In this document: positions 1-5,482 of the stretch, in pieces | How positions within the stretch are numbered: the first letter of the stretch is position 1 | Layout: each line of letters begins with the position of its first letter | NCBI GenBank assembly: GCA_045636945.1 | Contig: JAZTYO010000020.1 | Span: forward strand, 1 to 5,482 | Length of the DNA: 5,482 nucleotides | Direction: 5' to 3' | Origin: UMGS172 sp045636945 | GTDB taxonomy: Bacteria; Bacillota; Clostridia; Oscillospirales; Acutalibacteraceae | The notes under the pieces: model-generated | Databases searched by the model: none | Told to the model about the DNA's origin: nothing | Seen by the model: the letters and a program-made list of their open reading frames with translations, nothing else | Program-made: the position numbers and the translations under genes

Positions 1-1
1 C

Positions 2-670
2 TTTATCTTAACAAGTGTATACGGAACGGCAGGAGCGATCCTCATCGGTGTTCCGATCGGATTCTTTACCGCCGTATATCTTTCAAAAGTAGCAAACAAA
101 AAGGTTAGAGCCGTAATAGAGGCAGCCGTAAACCTTCTTGCAGGCATCCCATCGGTTGTATATGGTCTTGTGGGTATGCTTGTGCTTGTGCCGGCGATTA
201 GAGAGATTTTTAATGTACCTGACGGTGCAAGCTTACTTGCGGCAATTATCGTTCTTGCGATTATGATACTGCCGAACATTATTAAGGTTTCTATCACAGC
301 CCTTGATGCAGTTCCGAAGGAATATGAGGATGCATCCCTTGCACTCGGCGCAACCCCTACAGAAACATTTTTTAAGGTATCGGTACCTGCCGCAAAAAGC
401 GGTATCGCCGCCGCAGTTGTGCTCGGTGTCGGTCGTGCAATTGGTGAAGCAATGGCGGTTATGATGGTGGCGGGTAACGTTGCAAATATGCCCTCGCTCT
501 TTGAGAGTGTTCGTTTCCTTACAACAGCCGTGGCAAGTGAAATGGCTTATTCAAGTCCCGGAAGTTTGCAGAGAAACGCTCTATTTTCCATCGCACTTGT
601 ACTGTTCCTCTTTATTATGATGATTAATGCTACGCTCAATTTCTTCCTCAAGCGTGATAAGGAGAAATAA
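2..670 (+). CDS. pstC: Phosphate ABC transporter permease PstC (5' end outside window)
   Basis: One of the two membrane subunits of the high-affinity phosphate importer PstSCAB; with PstA it forms the channel through the cytoplasmic membrane. The reading frame is open from base 2 and gives 222 residues before TAA. The family is usually about 290-310 residues, so roughly 70-90 N-terminal residues, including the first membrane helix, lie to the left. Visible are about five hydrophobic segments, the GIPSVVYGLVGML motif (fragment residues 48-60) shared with PstA, and the cytoplasmic EAA loop that docks on the ATPase (about residues 106-131, EYEDASLALGA...VSVP), followed by GRAIGEAMAV, typical of PstC. 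The fragment ends in a charged tail (KRDKEK). It lies 1 nt before pstA in the same operon. The call of a PstC/PstA-type permease is very secure; PstC rather than PstA follows from position and from the IGEAMAVMMVAGN stretch. Confidence 0.96.
   Translation, partial: FILTSVYGTAGAILIGVPIGFFTAVYLSKVANKKVRAVIEAAVNLLAGIPSVVYGLVGMLVLVPAIREIFNVPDGASLLAAIIVLAIMILPNIIKVSITALDAVPKEYEDASLALGATPTETFFKVSVPAAKSGIAAAVVLGVGRAIGEAMAVMMVAGNVANMPSLFESVRFLTTAVASEMAYSSPGSLQRNALFSIALVLFLFIMMINATLNFFLKRDKEK
659..664 (+). promoter_or_regulatory. Ribosome binding site that fixes the pstA start
   Basis: AAGGAG inside the last codons of pstC, 7 nt before the ATG at 672. The frame is open further upstream (an ATG-initiated extension from 627 is possible), but that would overlap pstC by 44 nt and has no good Shine-Dalgarno sequence, while the 672 start does. 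This supports the MNNKRKL N-terminus. Confidence 0.85.
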
Positions 671-671
671 G

Positions 672-1514
672 ATGAATAACAAAAGAAAACTATATATTGG
701 TTTAATGCGTGGCACAATGATTGTTTGTACCGCACTTACAGCTGCGCTGGTGTTGTTCCTTATGGGATATGTGCTTATAAACGGTATCCCGAACATCTCT
801 TGGGAACTGCTCTCCACCAAGCCGAGCTATTTAACCGAAAGAATCGGTATTTTGCCCGACATTCTAAACACCCTTTACATTGTGCTTGCCACACTCATTA
901 TCGTGTTACCTCTTGGTGTGGGTGCGGCAATATACCTCACCGAATATGCTAAAAACAAGCGTTTGGTTGGAATGATTGAATATGCCGCAGAAACCCTTTC
1001 GGGCATCCCTTCCATCATTTACGGCCTTGTTGGTATGCTTCTGTTTTCCAACAACTTCGGCACAAGTCTTCTCGCAGGCGCATTAACACTTGTTATTATG
1101 AACTTGCCTACCATAATGAGAACTACGCAGGAGAGTTTAAAGACAGTCCCACAGAGTTATCGTGAAGGTGCGTTCGGCTTGGGAGCAGGCAAATGGCGTG
1201 TAATCCGCACCGTAGTCCTCCCCGGATGTGTGGACGGTGTTATCACCGGTTGTATCCTCTCTGTCGGTCGTATTCTCGGTGAGTCGGCAGCTCTGCTCTT
1301 TACCGCAGGCTTTGCCCACGCACTCAATGGCATTTTCACGGGACTGACTTCTCCCGGTGCAACCTTAACCGTTGCCCTTTACGTGTATGCCAAAGAGGAA
1401 GGCGAATTTGGAGTAGCCTTTGCTATTGCCGCAATTTTGATGATACTGACATTATTGATAAATCTGTCTGCCACATTGGTGGGCAAATACTTCGCTACAA
1501 GGAGAAACGTATGA
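672..1514 (+). CDS. pstA: Phosphate ABC transporter permease PstA
   Basis: Second membrane subunit of the PstSCAB phosphate importer, 280 residues, close to the family norm of about 270-300. An N-terminal membrane helix (about residues 13-37) is followed by a short extracytoplasmic stretch and the permease core from about residue 62: helices near 65-90, 108-125, 133-150, 187-212 and 245-270. The motif GIPSIIYGLVGMLLF (111-125) and the EAA coupling loop (about 153-185, with SYREGAFGLGAGKWRVIRTVVLP) mark a binding-protein-dependent permease; GRILGESAALLFTAG (199-213) is typical of PstA. The start at 672 is chosen for its AAGGAG site and its 1-nt gap after the pstC stop. The TGA overlaps the pstB ATG (ATGA, 1511-1514), implying coupled translation and matched subunit supply. 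The core resembles PstC, as expected for these paralogous partners. Nothing is truncated or odd. Confidence 0.97.
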   Translation: MNNKRKLYIGLMRGTMIVCTALTAALVLFLMGYVLINGIPNISWELLSTKPSYLTERIGILPDILNTLYIVLATLIIVLPLGVGAAIYLTEYAKNKRLVGMIEYAAETLSGIPSIIYGLVGMLLFSNNFGTSLLAGALTLVIMNLPTIMRTTQESLKTVPQSYREGAFGLGAGKWRVIRTVVLPGCVDGVITGCILSVGRILGESAALLFTAGFAHALNGIFTGLTSPGATLTVALYVYAKEEGEFGVAFAIAAILMILTLLINLSATLVGKYFATRRNV

Positions 1515-2266
1515 GTGAAATAATGACGGCTAAAGACCTGTGCCTGTGGTACGGAGATAACAAAGCCTTAAAAGATATAAACATCGCTATACCCGAAAAG
1601 AGCATCACGGCGCTGATCGGCCCTTCGGGATGTGGTAAATCTACTTTTCTTAAAACCCTTAACCGTATGAATGACCTTATTCCGATTGTAAAAATCACGG
1701 GTGAAGTTTGCTATAACGGTCGCAATGTTTTTGATAAGGATGTCGATGTAAACGAGCTTCGTCGTGACGTTGGCATGGTGTTTCAAAAGCCCAATCCGTT
1801 CCCGATGAGCATTTACGATAATATCGCATACGGCCCCCGTACTCACGGTATCACAAGCAAAGTAAAGCTTGATGAAATCGTAGAGCAGGCGCTTCGTGAT
1901 GCGGCTATATGGGACGAGGTAAAGGATAGACTCAAAAAGAACGCTCTTGGTCTTTCCGGCGGTCAGCAACAGCGTCTTTGCATTGCCCGTGCCCTTGCCG
2001 TAGAGCCTAAAGTGTTACTGATGGATGAGCCGACTTCTGCACTCGATCCTATCTCCACTTCTCGCATTGAGGAACTTGCATTGCAATTGAAGGAAAAATA
2101 TACTATAATTATAGTGACTCATAATATGCAACAGGCAGTTCGTATTTCGGATAATACGGCATTCTTCCTTCTTGGAGAGTTAGTGGAATTCGGTAAAACT
2201 GAAGAGTTGTTCTCACAGCCGAAGGATAAGCGTACCGAAGATTACATTACAGGAAGGTTTGGTTGA
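1511..2266 (+). CDS. pstB: Phosphate ABC transporter ATP-binding protein PstB
   Basis: The ATPase of the phosphate importer; a dimer sits on the cytoplasmic face of PstC/PstA and hydrolyses ATP to drive uptake. The 251 residues match the family length. All nucleotide-binding elements are intact: Walker A GPSGCGKST (37-45), Q-loop Q92 within FQKPNPFPMSIYDNIAYG, which is highly characteristic of PstB, ABC signature LSGGQQQR (148-155), Walker B VLLMDEP with catalytic E173, D-loop SALD (176-179) and switch histidine H204 in VTHNMQQA. LNRMNDL after Walker A is also usual for PstB. The start has AAGGAG at 1499-1504, 6 nt upstream, and overlaps the pstA stop by 4 nt. The stop lies 4 nt before the preferred phoU ATG. 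A possible internal promoter lies in its 3' third (2081-2109). Confidence 0.98.
   Translation: MSEIMTAKDLCLWYGDNKALKDINIAIPEKSITALIGPSGCGKSTFLKTLNRMNDLIPIVKITGEVCYNGRNVFDKDVDVNELRRDVGMVFQKPNPFPMSIYDNIAYGPRTHGITSKVKLDEIVEQALRDAAIWDEVKDRLKKNALGLSGGQQQRLCIARALAVEPKVLLMDEPTSALDPISTSRIEELALQLKEKYTIIIVTHNMQQAVRISDNTAFFLLGELVEFGKTEELFSQPKDKRTEDYITGRFG
2081..2109 (+). promoter_or_regulatory. Possible internal sigma-A promoter inside pstB
   Basis: TTGCAA (2081-2086; 4 of 6 to TTGACA) and TATAAT (2104-2109; perfect) are separated by 17 bp, the ideal spacing. The predicted start is near 2116, about 155 nt before phoU, so transcripts would carry phoU, the response regulator and the kinase without the transporter genes. 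The -10 lies within a perfect 14-bp palindrome, ACTATAATTATAGT (2102-2115). The bases also encode a normal PstB beta-strand (KYTIIIVTH), whose AT-rich codons favour chance matches, so this is only a candidate. Confidence 0.35.
2251..2257 (+). promoter_or_regulatory. Possible phoU ribosome binding site at unusual distance
   Basis: AGGAAGG in the last codons of pstB is the only purine-rich Shine-Dalgarno-like run near the phoU start. It is 13 nt from the ATG at 2271, longer than the usual 5-9, and only 1 nt from a TTG at 2259, which is too close. The pstB stop at 2264-2266 is 4 nt before the ATG, so phoU is probably started largely by ribosomes finishing pstB. Confidence 0.45.
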
Positions 2267-2270
2267 TATT

Positions 2271-2915
2271 ATGAGAAGCAGATTTGATGAGCAGCTTAAG
2301 GTACTAAATAAAAAAATGATTGAAATGGGCGCAGAATGCGAGGAACTGATCGCCCTTGTTGCAAAAGCCCTTTTGAGTGGTGATATCGAAGGCGCAAGAA
2401 AAGCGAAAGAGCAAGGTCACGAAATCGATCAAATGGAGCGTGAAATTGAATCCATCTGCCTTAAATTATTGCTTCAACAGCAACCCGTAGCAAAAGATCT
2501 TCGTGTGATTTCCGCCGCCCTTAAAATGATTACCGATATGGAAAGAATCGGCGATCAGGCAGAGGATATTGCTGAGATCATTCCATTCCTTGACGGTAGA
2601 ACAGGAGCAGAGTTTGCTGATTTCAAGCCTATGGCAGAAGCAACCTGCAAAATGGTTACCGACAGCATTGATGCTTATGTAAAGCAGGACGTCGCTCTTG
2701 CTAAAGCCGTAGTCGAACACGACGATATTGTGGACGATGCCTTCGGCAGAATGAAAGATATGTTAATAAAGATGATATCCGAAAATAAAGCAGACGGAGA
2801 ATACGCTGTAGATCTTCTTATGATTGCGAAATATTTTGAGCGTATCGGCGATCACGCTGTTAATATCGCAGAGTGGGTTGAGTTCTCTGTAACGGGTATT
2901 CATAAAGGAGAGTAA
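2271..2915 (+). CDS. phoU: Phosphate signalling protein PhoU
   Basis: Cytoplasmic regulator that in well-studied bacteria associates with the Pst transporter and with the PhoR kinase and keeps the phosphate response off when phosphate is plentiful. The 214 residues match the family's usual 215-240. It is all-helical with two tandem three-helix repeats, each carrying the conserved metal-binding motif: ERIGDQAEDIAE (91-102) and FERIGDHAVNIAEWV (189-203). The N-terminus MRSRFDEQLKVLN is the normal PhoU start, which supports ATG 2271; a TTG at 2259 would add four residues (MVDI) and overlap pstB. PQPVAKDLR-like sequence (QQPVAKDLRVISAALK, 70-85) is also conserved. It lies between the transporter and the two-component genes, 3 nt before the regulator, which fits a role linking uptake to signalling. 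How directly PhoU controls PhoR in Firmicutes is less settled than in E. coli. Confidence 0.96.
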   Translation: MRSRFDEQLKVLNKKMIEMGAECEELIALVAKALLSGDIEGARKAKEQGHEIDQMEREIESICLKLLLQQQPVAKDLRVISAALKMITDMERIGDQAEDIAEIIPFLDGRTGAEFADFKPMAEATCKMVTDSIDAYVKQDVALAKAVVEHDDIVDDAFGRMKDMLIKMISENKADGEYAVDLLMIAKYFERIGDHAVNIAEWVEFSVTGIHKGE

Positions 2916-2918
2916 AGT

Positions 2919-3593
2919 ATGATTTGGTGTGTTGATGACGACAATACCATCCGTGACATTGAAGTTTATACGTTAGAGCAAACGGGTTTTAAGGCTCGTG
3001 GCTTTGCCGATGGTGTTTCTATGCTTGAAGCCTTAAAGACTGAAATTCCGGATCTTATTGTCCTCGATATTATGATGCCGGAAATGGATGGGCTACAGGT
3101 TCTTTCTAAGCTCCGTTCTGAAGCAGCATATAAAGATATTCCGGTAATTATGGCAACTGCCAAAGGCACCGAGATGGATAAGATCGGCGGTCTTAACTCC
3201 GGCGCAGACGACTATCTCGTAAAACCTTTTGGCGTTATGGAAATGGTTGCCCGTGTAAAAGCGGTGCTTCGCCGTACTGCTAAAGAAGATGTTTCCTCTG
3301 ATATTACGGTCGGTAAAATTACATTAAAAGAAGCTGAGCATAAGGTTATTGCAGACGGTGAAAAGGTTGAACTTACCCACAAAGAATTTGAGCTGCTCAA
3401 GCTGTTTATGCAGAATCCGAATATGGTATTCTCCCGTGATAAGCTGATGAGCGAAATTTGGGGTATGGATTATATCGGTGAAACCCGTACCGTTGATATG
3501 CATATCAAAACCCTTCGTCATAAGCTTGGTAATACCGGCGGTCAGATCAAGACTGTTATCGGCGTTGGTTACAGATTGGAGGGAGATGTATGA
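2919..3593 (+). CDS. phoB: Response regulator, OmpR/PhoB family (probable phosphate regulator)
   Basis: DNA-binding response regulator of 224 residues, the usual size. Receiver domain about 1-118: acidic cluster D6-D8, phosphoacceptor D50 in LIVLDIMMPEMDG, switch residue T80, aromatic Y99 in GADDYLVKPF and K102. A winged-helix output domain follows at about 127-221: the recognition-helix region TRTVDMHIKTLRHKLG (189-204) and the C-terminal wing hairpin with IKTVIGVGYRLEG. AAAGGAG (2904-2910), 8 nt before the ATG, sets the start. The first strand is short (MIWCVDDD), common in clostridial members. It overlaps the kinase gene by 4 nt, so the two are a cognate pair. Placement directly after pstCAB-phoU argues for the PhoB/PhoP role (activating pst and other phosphate-starvation genes), but the family is large and the symbol rests on context. 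The name phoP would be used by Bacillus convention. Confidence 0.92.
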   Translation: MIWCVDDDNTIRDIEVYTLEQTGFKARGFADGVSMLEALKTEIPDLIVLDIMMPEMDGLQVLSKLRSEAAYKDIPVIMATAKGTEMDKIGGLNSGADDYLVKPFGVMEMVARVKAVLRRTAKEDVSSDITVGKITLKEAEHKVIADGEKVELTHKEFELLKLFMQNPNMVFSRDKLMSEIWGMDYIGETRTVDMHIKTLRHKLGNTGGQIKTVIGVGYRLEGDV

Positions 3594-5236
3594 CAAAAAA
3601 GATATTTCACTCCATATTTACGGTAGCATTGGTGGTACTTCTTGCAAGCATCGGTATTGCAACAAGTTTTTTATATGATTATTTTAACGATTCTCAAGTA
3701 AAACAGTTAAAGGCTGAGTTGTCTCTTGTTGCCGATACGGTCAACGAAGTAGGTGTTGAGTATTTTGAGAATTTTGACTCCACAGTGTTTCGCTTCACAG
3801 TTGTGGATACTGACGGTACTGTGCTTTATGATACGCAGGCAAAACCTAGCGAGATGGATAACCACGCCGACCGCGAAGAAATCGTCGAAGCATTTAAAGA
3901 CGGTAAAGGCAGTAGCGTAAGAAATTCCTCAACACTAACTGAAAGGACTTTTTATGAGGCTGTTCGTCTTGAAAATGGTGACGTACTTCGTATTTCGGTA
4001 AGTCAGCTTACGGTTGGTGCATTAATTCTTGGTATGCTCCCCGCCATTATTGCTATTATCTTAATTGCGGCTGTCGTTGCCGGTATTCTTTCTCACGCAA
4101 TGGCGAAGAAAGTAACCGAGCCGTTGATGCAGCTCGACTTGGAGCATCCTTCCGATAACAGCACCTATGAGGAACTGACTCCCATACTTACTAAAGTCCA
4201 CAGACAGCATAAGCAAATTAAATCTCAGATTGAAACCCTGCGCCGTAAATCCGATGAGTTCGAGCAGATTGTTTCTTCGATGAATGAAGGTCTTGTACTC
4301 CTTGATGAACACGGTATGGTGCTCAGTATGAACACAGCGGCAAAGAAGATATTTGCCGTTAAAAAGGATGTTAAGGGCAGTGATTTCTTGCTTGTTGACC
4401 GCACAAGTAAAATGAGCAAGGCAATTTGGAACGCCCTTGACGGCAACCACAGTGAATACACCGAAGAAAGAAACGGCAACGAATATCAGTTTACCGTCAA
4501 TTCCATTGAATCAGACGGCAAAGTTCTCGGTGCAGTTATTCTTGTGTTTGATATTAGTGATCTTGCTTTTGCAGAACGCAACCGTCAGGAGTTCACAGCA
4601 AACGTTACCCACGAATTGAAAACTCCGCTTCAATCCATTATCGGAAGTGCAGAACTGCTCGAAAATGGACTTGTAAAGCCTGAAGATACAGGCAGATTTG
4701 TAGGTAATATCCGCAAGGAAGCCACAAGACTTGTCTCGCTTATCAATGATATTATCCGCCTTTCTCAGCTTGACGAAAACCACGAACCTGCTACTGAAAC
4801 TGTAGAACTTACAGAGGTTGCAAAGGAAGTGGTTGAGGTGCTTACCGTATCGGCGGCAAAGAAAAACGTTAAACTCTCGATTGACGGCGATCCCCAAACC
4901 ATCTACGGTGTGCGCCGCTATATTTACGAGATTATTTATAATCTTTGCGATAATGCTATCCGCTACAACGTGGATGGCGGCAAGGTTGAGATTAAAATCG
5001 GTAAGGATAACGGACGTGCAGTTGTATCCGTAAAGGACACAGGCATTGGTATTGCACCCGAACATCAAAGCCGAATCTTTGAACGATTCTATCGAGTAGA
5101 TAAGAGCCATTCTAAAGAAACCGGCGGCACCGGTCTTGGACTTTCTATCGTAAAACACGCTGTACAGTACCACAGTGGTAAGGTAACACTTGATAGCGAA
5201 GTCGGCAAAGGAACAACAATTACTGTTATATTTTGA
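3590..5236 (+). CDS. phoR: Sensor histidine kinase, PhoR-like
   Basis: Membrane histidine kinase of 548 residues that would phosphorylate the adjacent regulator. Order: membrane helix 1 (about 8-29); extracytoplasmic domain of about 110 residues (30-139) resembling the PDC/sCache fold seen in PhoR kinases (VVDTDGTVLYDT, DREEIVEAFKDGKG); membrane helix 2 (about 143-167); a divergent HAMP-like linker and predicted coiled coil (168-222); PAS domain (about 223-325, EQIVSSMNEGLVLLDEHG...VFDISD); dimerisation/phosphoacceptor domain with H341 in NVTHELKTPL; and a catalytic ATPase domain with N box NLCDNAIRYN (451-460), G1 DTGIGI (483-488), F box IFERFYRVD (496-504) and G2 GGTGLGLSI (512-520). All catalytic residues are present. 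GGAGG (3578-3582) lies 7 nt before the ATG, which overlaps the regulator stop. The phosphate role is inferred from architecture and operon; the ligand of the outer domain is not evident. Confidence 0.93.
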   Translation: MTKKIFHSIFTVALVVLLASIGIATSFLYDYFNDSQVKQLKAELSLVADTVNEVGVEYFENFDSTVFRFTVVDTDGTVLYDTQAKPSEMDNHADREEIVEAFKDGKGSSVRNSSTLTERTFYEAVRLENGDVLRISVSQLTVGALILGMLPAIIAIILIAAVVAGILSHAMAKKVTEPLMQLDLEHPSDNSTYEELTPILTKVHRQHKQIKSQIETLRRKSDEFEQIVSSMNEGLVLLDEHGMVLSMNTAAKKIFAVKKDVKGSDFLLVDRTSKMSKAIWNALDGNHSEYTEERNGNEYQFTVNSIESDGKVLGAVILVFDISDLAFAERNRQEFTANVTHELKTPLQSIIGSAELLENGLVKPEDTGRFVGNIRKEATRLVSLINDIIRLSQLDENHEPATETVELTEVAKEVVEVLTVSAAKKNVKLSIDGDPQTIYGVRRYIYEIIYNLCDNAIRYNVDGGKVEIKIGKDNGRAVVSVKDTGIGIAPEHQSRIFERFYRVDKSHSKETGGTGLGLSIVKHAVQYHSGKVTLDSEVGKGTTITVIF

Positions 5237-5251
5237 AAATCCCTTTAATTT

Positions 5252-5282
5252 AAGGCAGTGAGAATTTTTCTTACTGCCTTTT
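5252..5282 (+). terminator. Rho-independent terminator ending the pst-pho operon
   Basis: A 13-bp stem (5252-5264 with 5268-5280; AAGGCAGTGAGAA against TTCTTACTGCCTT) contains a single G-U pair and closes on a TTT loop. It is followed by TTTT, then C and AATTTT, so the U-tract is slightly interrupted. It begins 15 nt after the kinase stop and 14 nt before the next promoter, so it separates the operon from the HAD gene. The tract on the opposite strand (TTAAATT) is weak, so it probably acts in one direction. Confidence 0.88.
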
Positions 5283-5295
5283 CAATTTTAAACTT

Positions 5296-5309
5296 GTTGA
5301 CATTTCAAC
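5296..5309. promoter_or_regulatory. Candidate operator site 1, over the -35 box
   Basis: GTTGACATTTCAAC is a 14-bp imperfect palindrome, one position-pair from the perfect dyad GTTGAAATTTCAAC. It contains the whole -35 hexamer, so a bound protein would block RNA polymerase. It matches site 2 at 12 of 14 positions. The regulator is unknown; the size and symmetry would suit a dimeric winged-helix or TetR-type repressor. Confidence 0.55.
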
Positions 5310-5325
5310 TTGCTTGCATTATAAT
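5297..5325 (+). promoter_or_regulatory. Consensus sigma-A promoter of the HAD hydrolase gene
   Basis: Perfect -35 TTGACA (5297-5302), 17-bp spacer and perfect -10 TATAAT (5320-5325). There is no TGn extension. The predicted start is near 5332, leaving an untranslated leader of about 48 nt. A 12 of 12 match at ideal spacing predicts strong intrinsic activity, which fits a promoter held down by a repressor at the flanking palindromes. The -10 itself is embedded in a palindrome, CATTATAATG (5317-5326). Confidence 0.9.
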
Positions 5326-5331
5326 GTAAAA

Positions 5332-5345
5332 GTTGAAATTACAAC
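5332..5345. promoter_or_regulatory. Candidate operator site 2, at the transcription start
   Basis: GTTGAAATTACAAC is a second copy of the GTTGA/TCAAC-type palindrome, 36 bp downstream of site 1 and also one position-pair from perfect symmetry. The dyad extends outwards to AAAAGTTG (5328-5335) and CAACTTTT (5342-5349). It covers the predicted +1 region. In RNA, part of it could form a short 5' hairpin, which is an alternative reading. Confidence 0.55.
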
Positions 5346-5379
5346 TTTTGTATTATGATAATGAGAACGGAGAATAAAA

Positions 5380-5482
5380 ATGAGTATTAAAGTGGTGCTG
5401 TTTGACTTAGACGGAACCTTACTTCCTATGGATCAAGATGTTTTTGTAAAGGCATATTTCAAGGGAATTGCAGCAAAACTTG
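5380..5482 (+). CDS. HAD-superfamily hydrolase (3' end outside window)
   Basis: The first 34 residues of a haloacid dehalogenase-superfamily enzyme, most members of which are cytoplasmic phosphatases acting on small phosphorylated metabolites. Motif I is clear: VVLFDLDGTLL with the nucleophile D9 and the acid/base D11 (DxDGT), both binding magnesium. The following segment (PMDQDVFVKAYFKGIAAKL) begins the helical cap region, which suggests a cap inserted after motif I (subfamily I-like), but the cap, motifs II-IV and substrate are outside the window. GGAG (5369-5372), 7 nt before the ATG, sets the start. It has its own promoter after the terminator, so it is not part of the pst operon, and any link to phosphate metabolism is unproven. 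Confidence 0.9.
   Translation, partial: MSIKVVLFDLDGTLLPMDQDVFVKAYFKGIAAKL

Noticed and set aside
5..16. TTAACA-like sequence near the left edge as a PhoP-type box
   Set aside because: A single half-site inside pstC coding sequence; functional PhoP boxes are tandem repeats upstream of promoters.
627..671. Extended N-terminus for PstA starting at 627
   Set aside because: It would overlap pstC by 44 nt and add an atypical serine/arginine-rich leader; the ATG at 672 has AAGGAG at 7 nt and gives the normal family length.
1568..1969. 133-residue minus-strand open frame opposite pstB
   Set aside because: Fully antisense to intact PstB with all ATPase motifs; no family resemblance in its translation.
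3657..3685. TTGCAA followed by TATTTT as a promoter inside the kinase gene
   Set aside because: Only a 4 of 6 -10 match, early in the kinase coding region, with no gene start downstream for about 1.7 kb; AT-rich membrane-helix codons explain it.
4061..4450. 129-residue minus-strand open frame opposite the kinase linker and PAS region
   Set aside because: Antisense shadow with no domain and no upstream signals.
4511..5173. 220-residue open frame on the minus strand opposite the kinase gene
   Set aside because: It lies wholly antisense to a complete, motif-rich histidine kinase, has no recognisable domain or ribosome binding site, and its composition looks like a codon-bias shadow.
5302..5339. 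Invertible (phase-variable) promoter between inverted repeats
   Set aside because: The repeats are only 10 bp with an 18-bp spacer, too close together for known DNA invertases, and inversion would leave the palindromic -10 almost unchanged. An operator explains the symmetry better.
5318..5346. Divergent minus-strand promoter using the palindromic -10 (CATTATAATG)
   Set aside because: The palindrome does place TATAAT on the minus strand, but the best -35-like hexamer (TTGTAA) matches at only 4 of 6 and sits at a 15-bp spacing. It would also fire into the terminator and antisense to the kinase, with no minus-strand gene to serve.

Overview
The window looks like chromosome from a low-to-moderate GC Gram-positive bacterium, most likely a member of Clostridia (Eubacteriales). 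I base this on the strong AGGAG-type ribosome binding sites before most genes, the tight gene packing, the protein style (a PhoR-like kinase with a DLEHP/TYEEL linker, a PhoU starting MRSRFDEQL) and the consensus sigma-A promoter near the right end. I cannot name a genus from sequence reading alone.

Positions 1-5236 are one tightly packed plus-strand operon for phosphate uptake and phosphate signalling: the 3' part of pstC, then pstA, pstB, phoU, an OmpR/PhoB-family response regulator and a PhoR-like histidine kinase. Adjacent genes overlap by 4 nt (ATGA at pstA/pstB and at regulator/kinase) or are separated by 1-4 nt, so translational coupling is likely throughout. PstC and PstA form the membrane channel and PstB is the ATPase. 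The phosphate-binding protein PstS and the N-terminus of PstC should lie just left of the window. PhoU is the likely link between transporter state and kinase, and the kinase and regulator would adjust transcription in response to phosphate. A possible internal promoter in the 3' part of pstB could express phoU and the two-component genes apart from the transporter.

A good intrinsic terminator (5252-5282) closes the operon. It is followed by a textbook sigma-A promoter (TTGACA, 17 bp, TATAAT) and the first 34 codons of a HAD-superfamily hydrolase that runs off the right edge. This promoter is the most interesting non-coding signal in the window. Two near-identical 14-bp palindromes of the form GTTGA-N4-TCAAC (each one position-pair from perfect symmetry) sit over the -35 box and at the predicted transcription start, which suggests a dedicated but unidentified dimeric repressor.

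The coding part is ordinary, well-known biology. I see no mobile element, CRISPR array, tRNA, rRNA or broken gene. The longest stretch without a gene is the 143 bp between the kinase and the HAD gene, fully described below.
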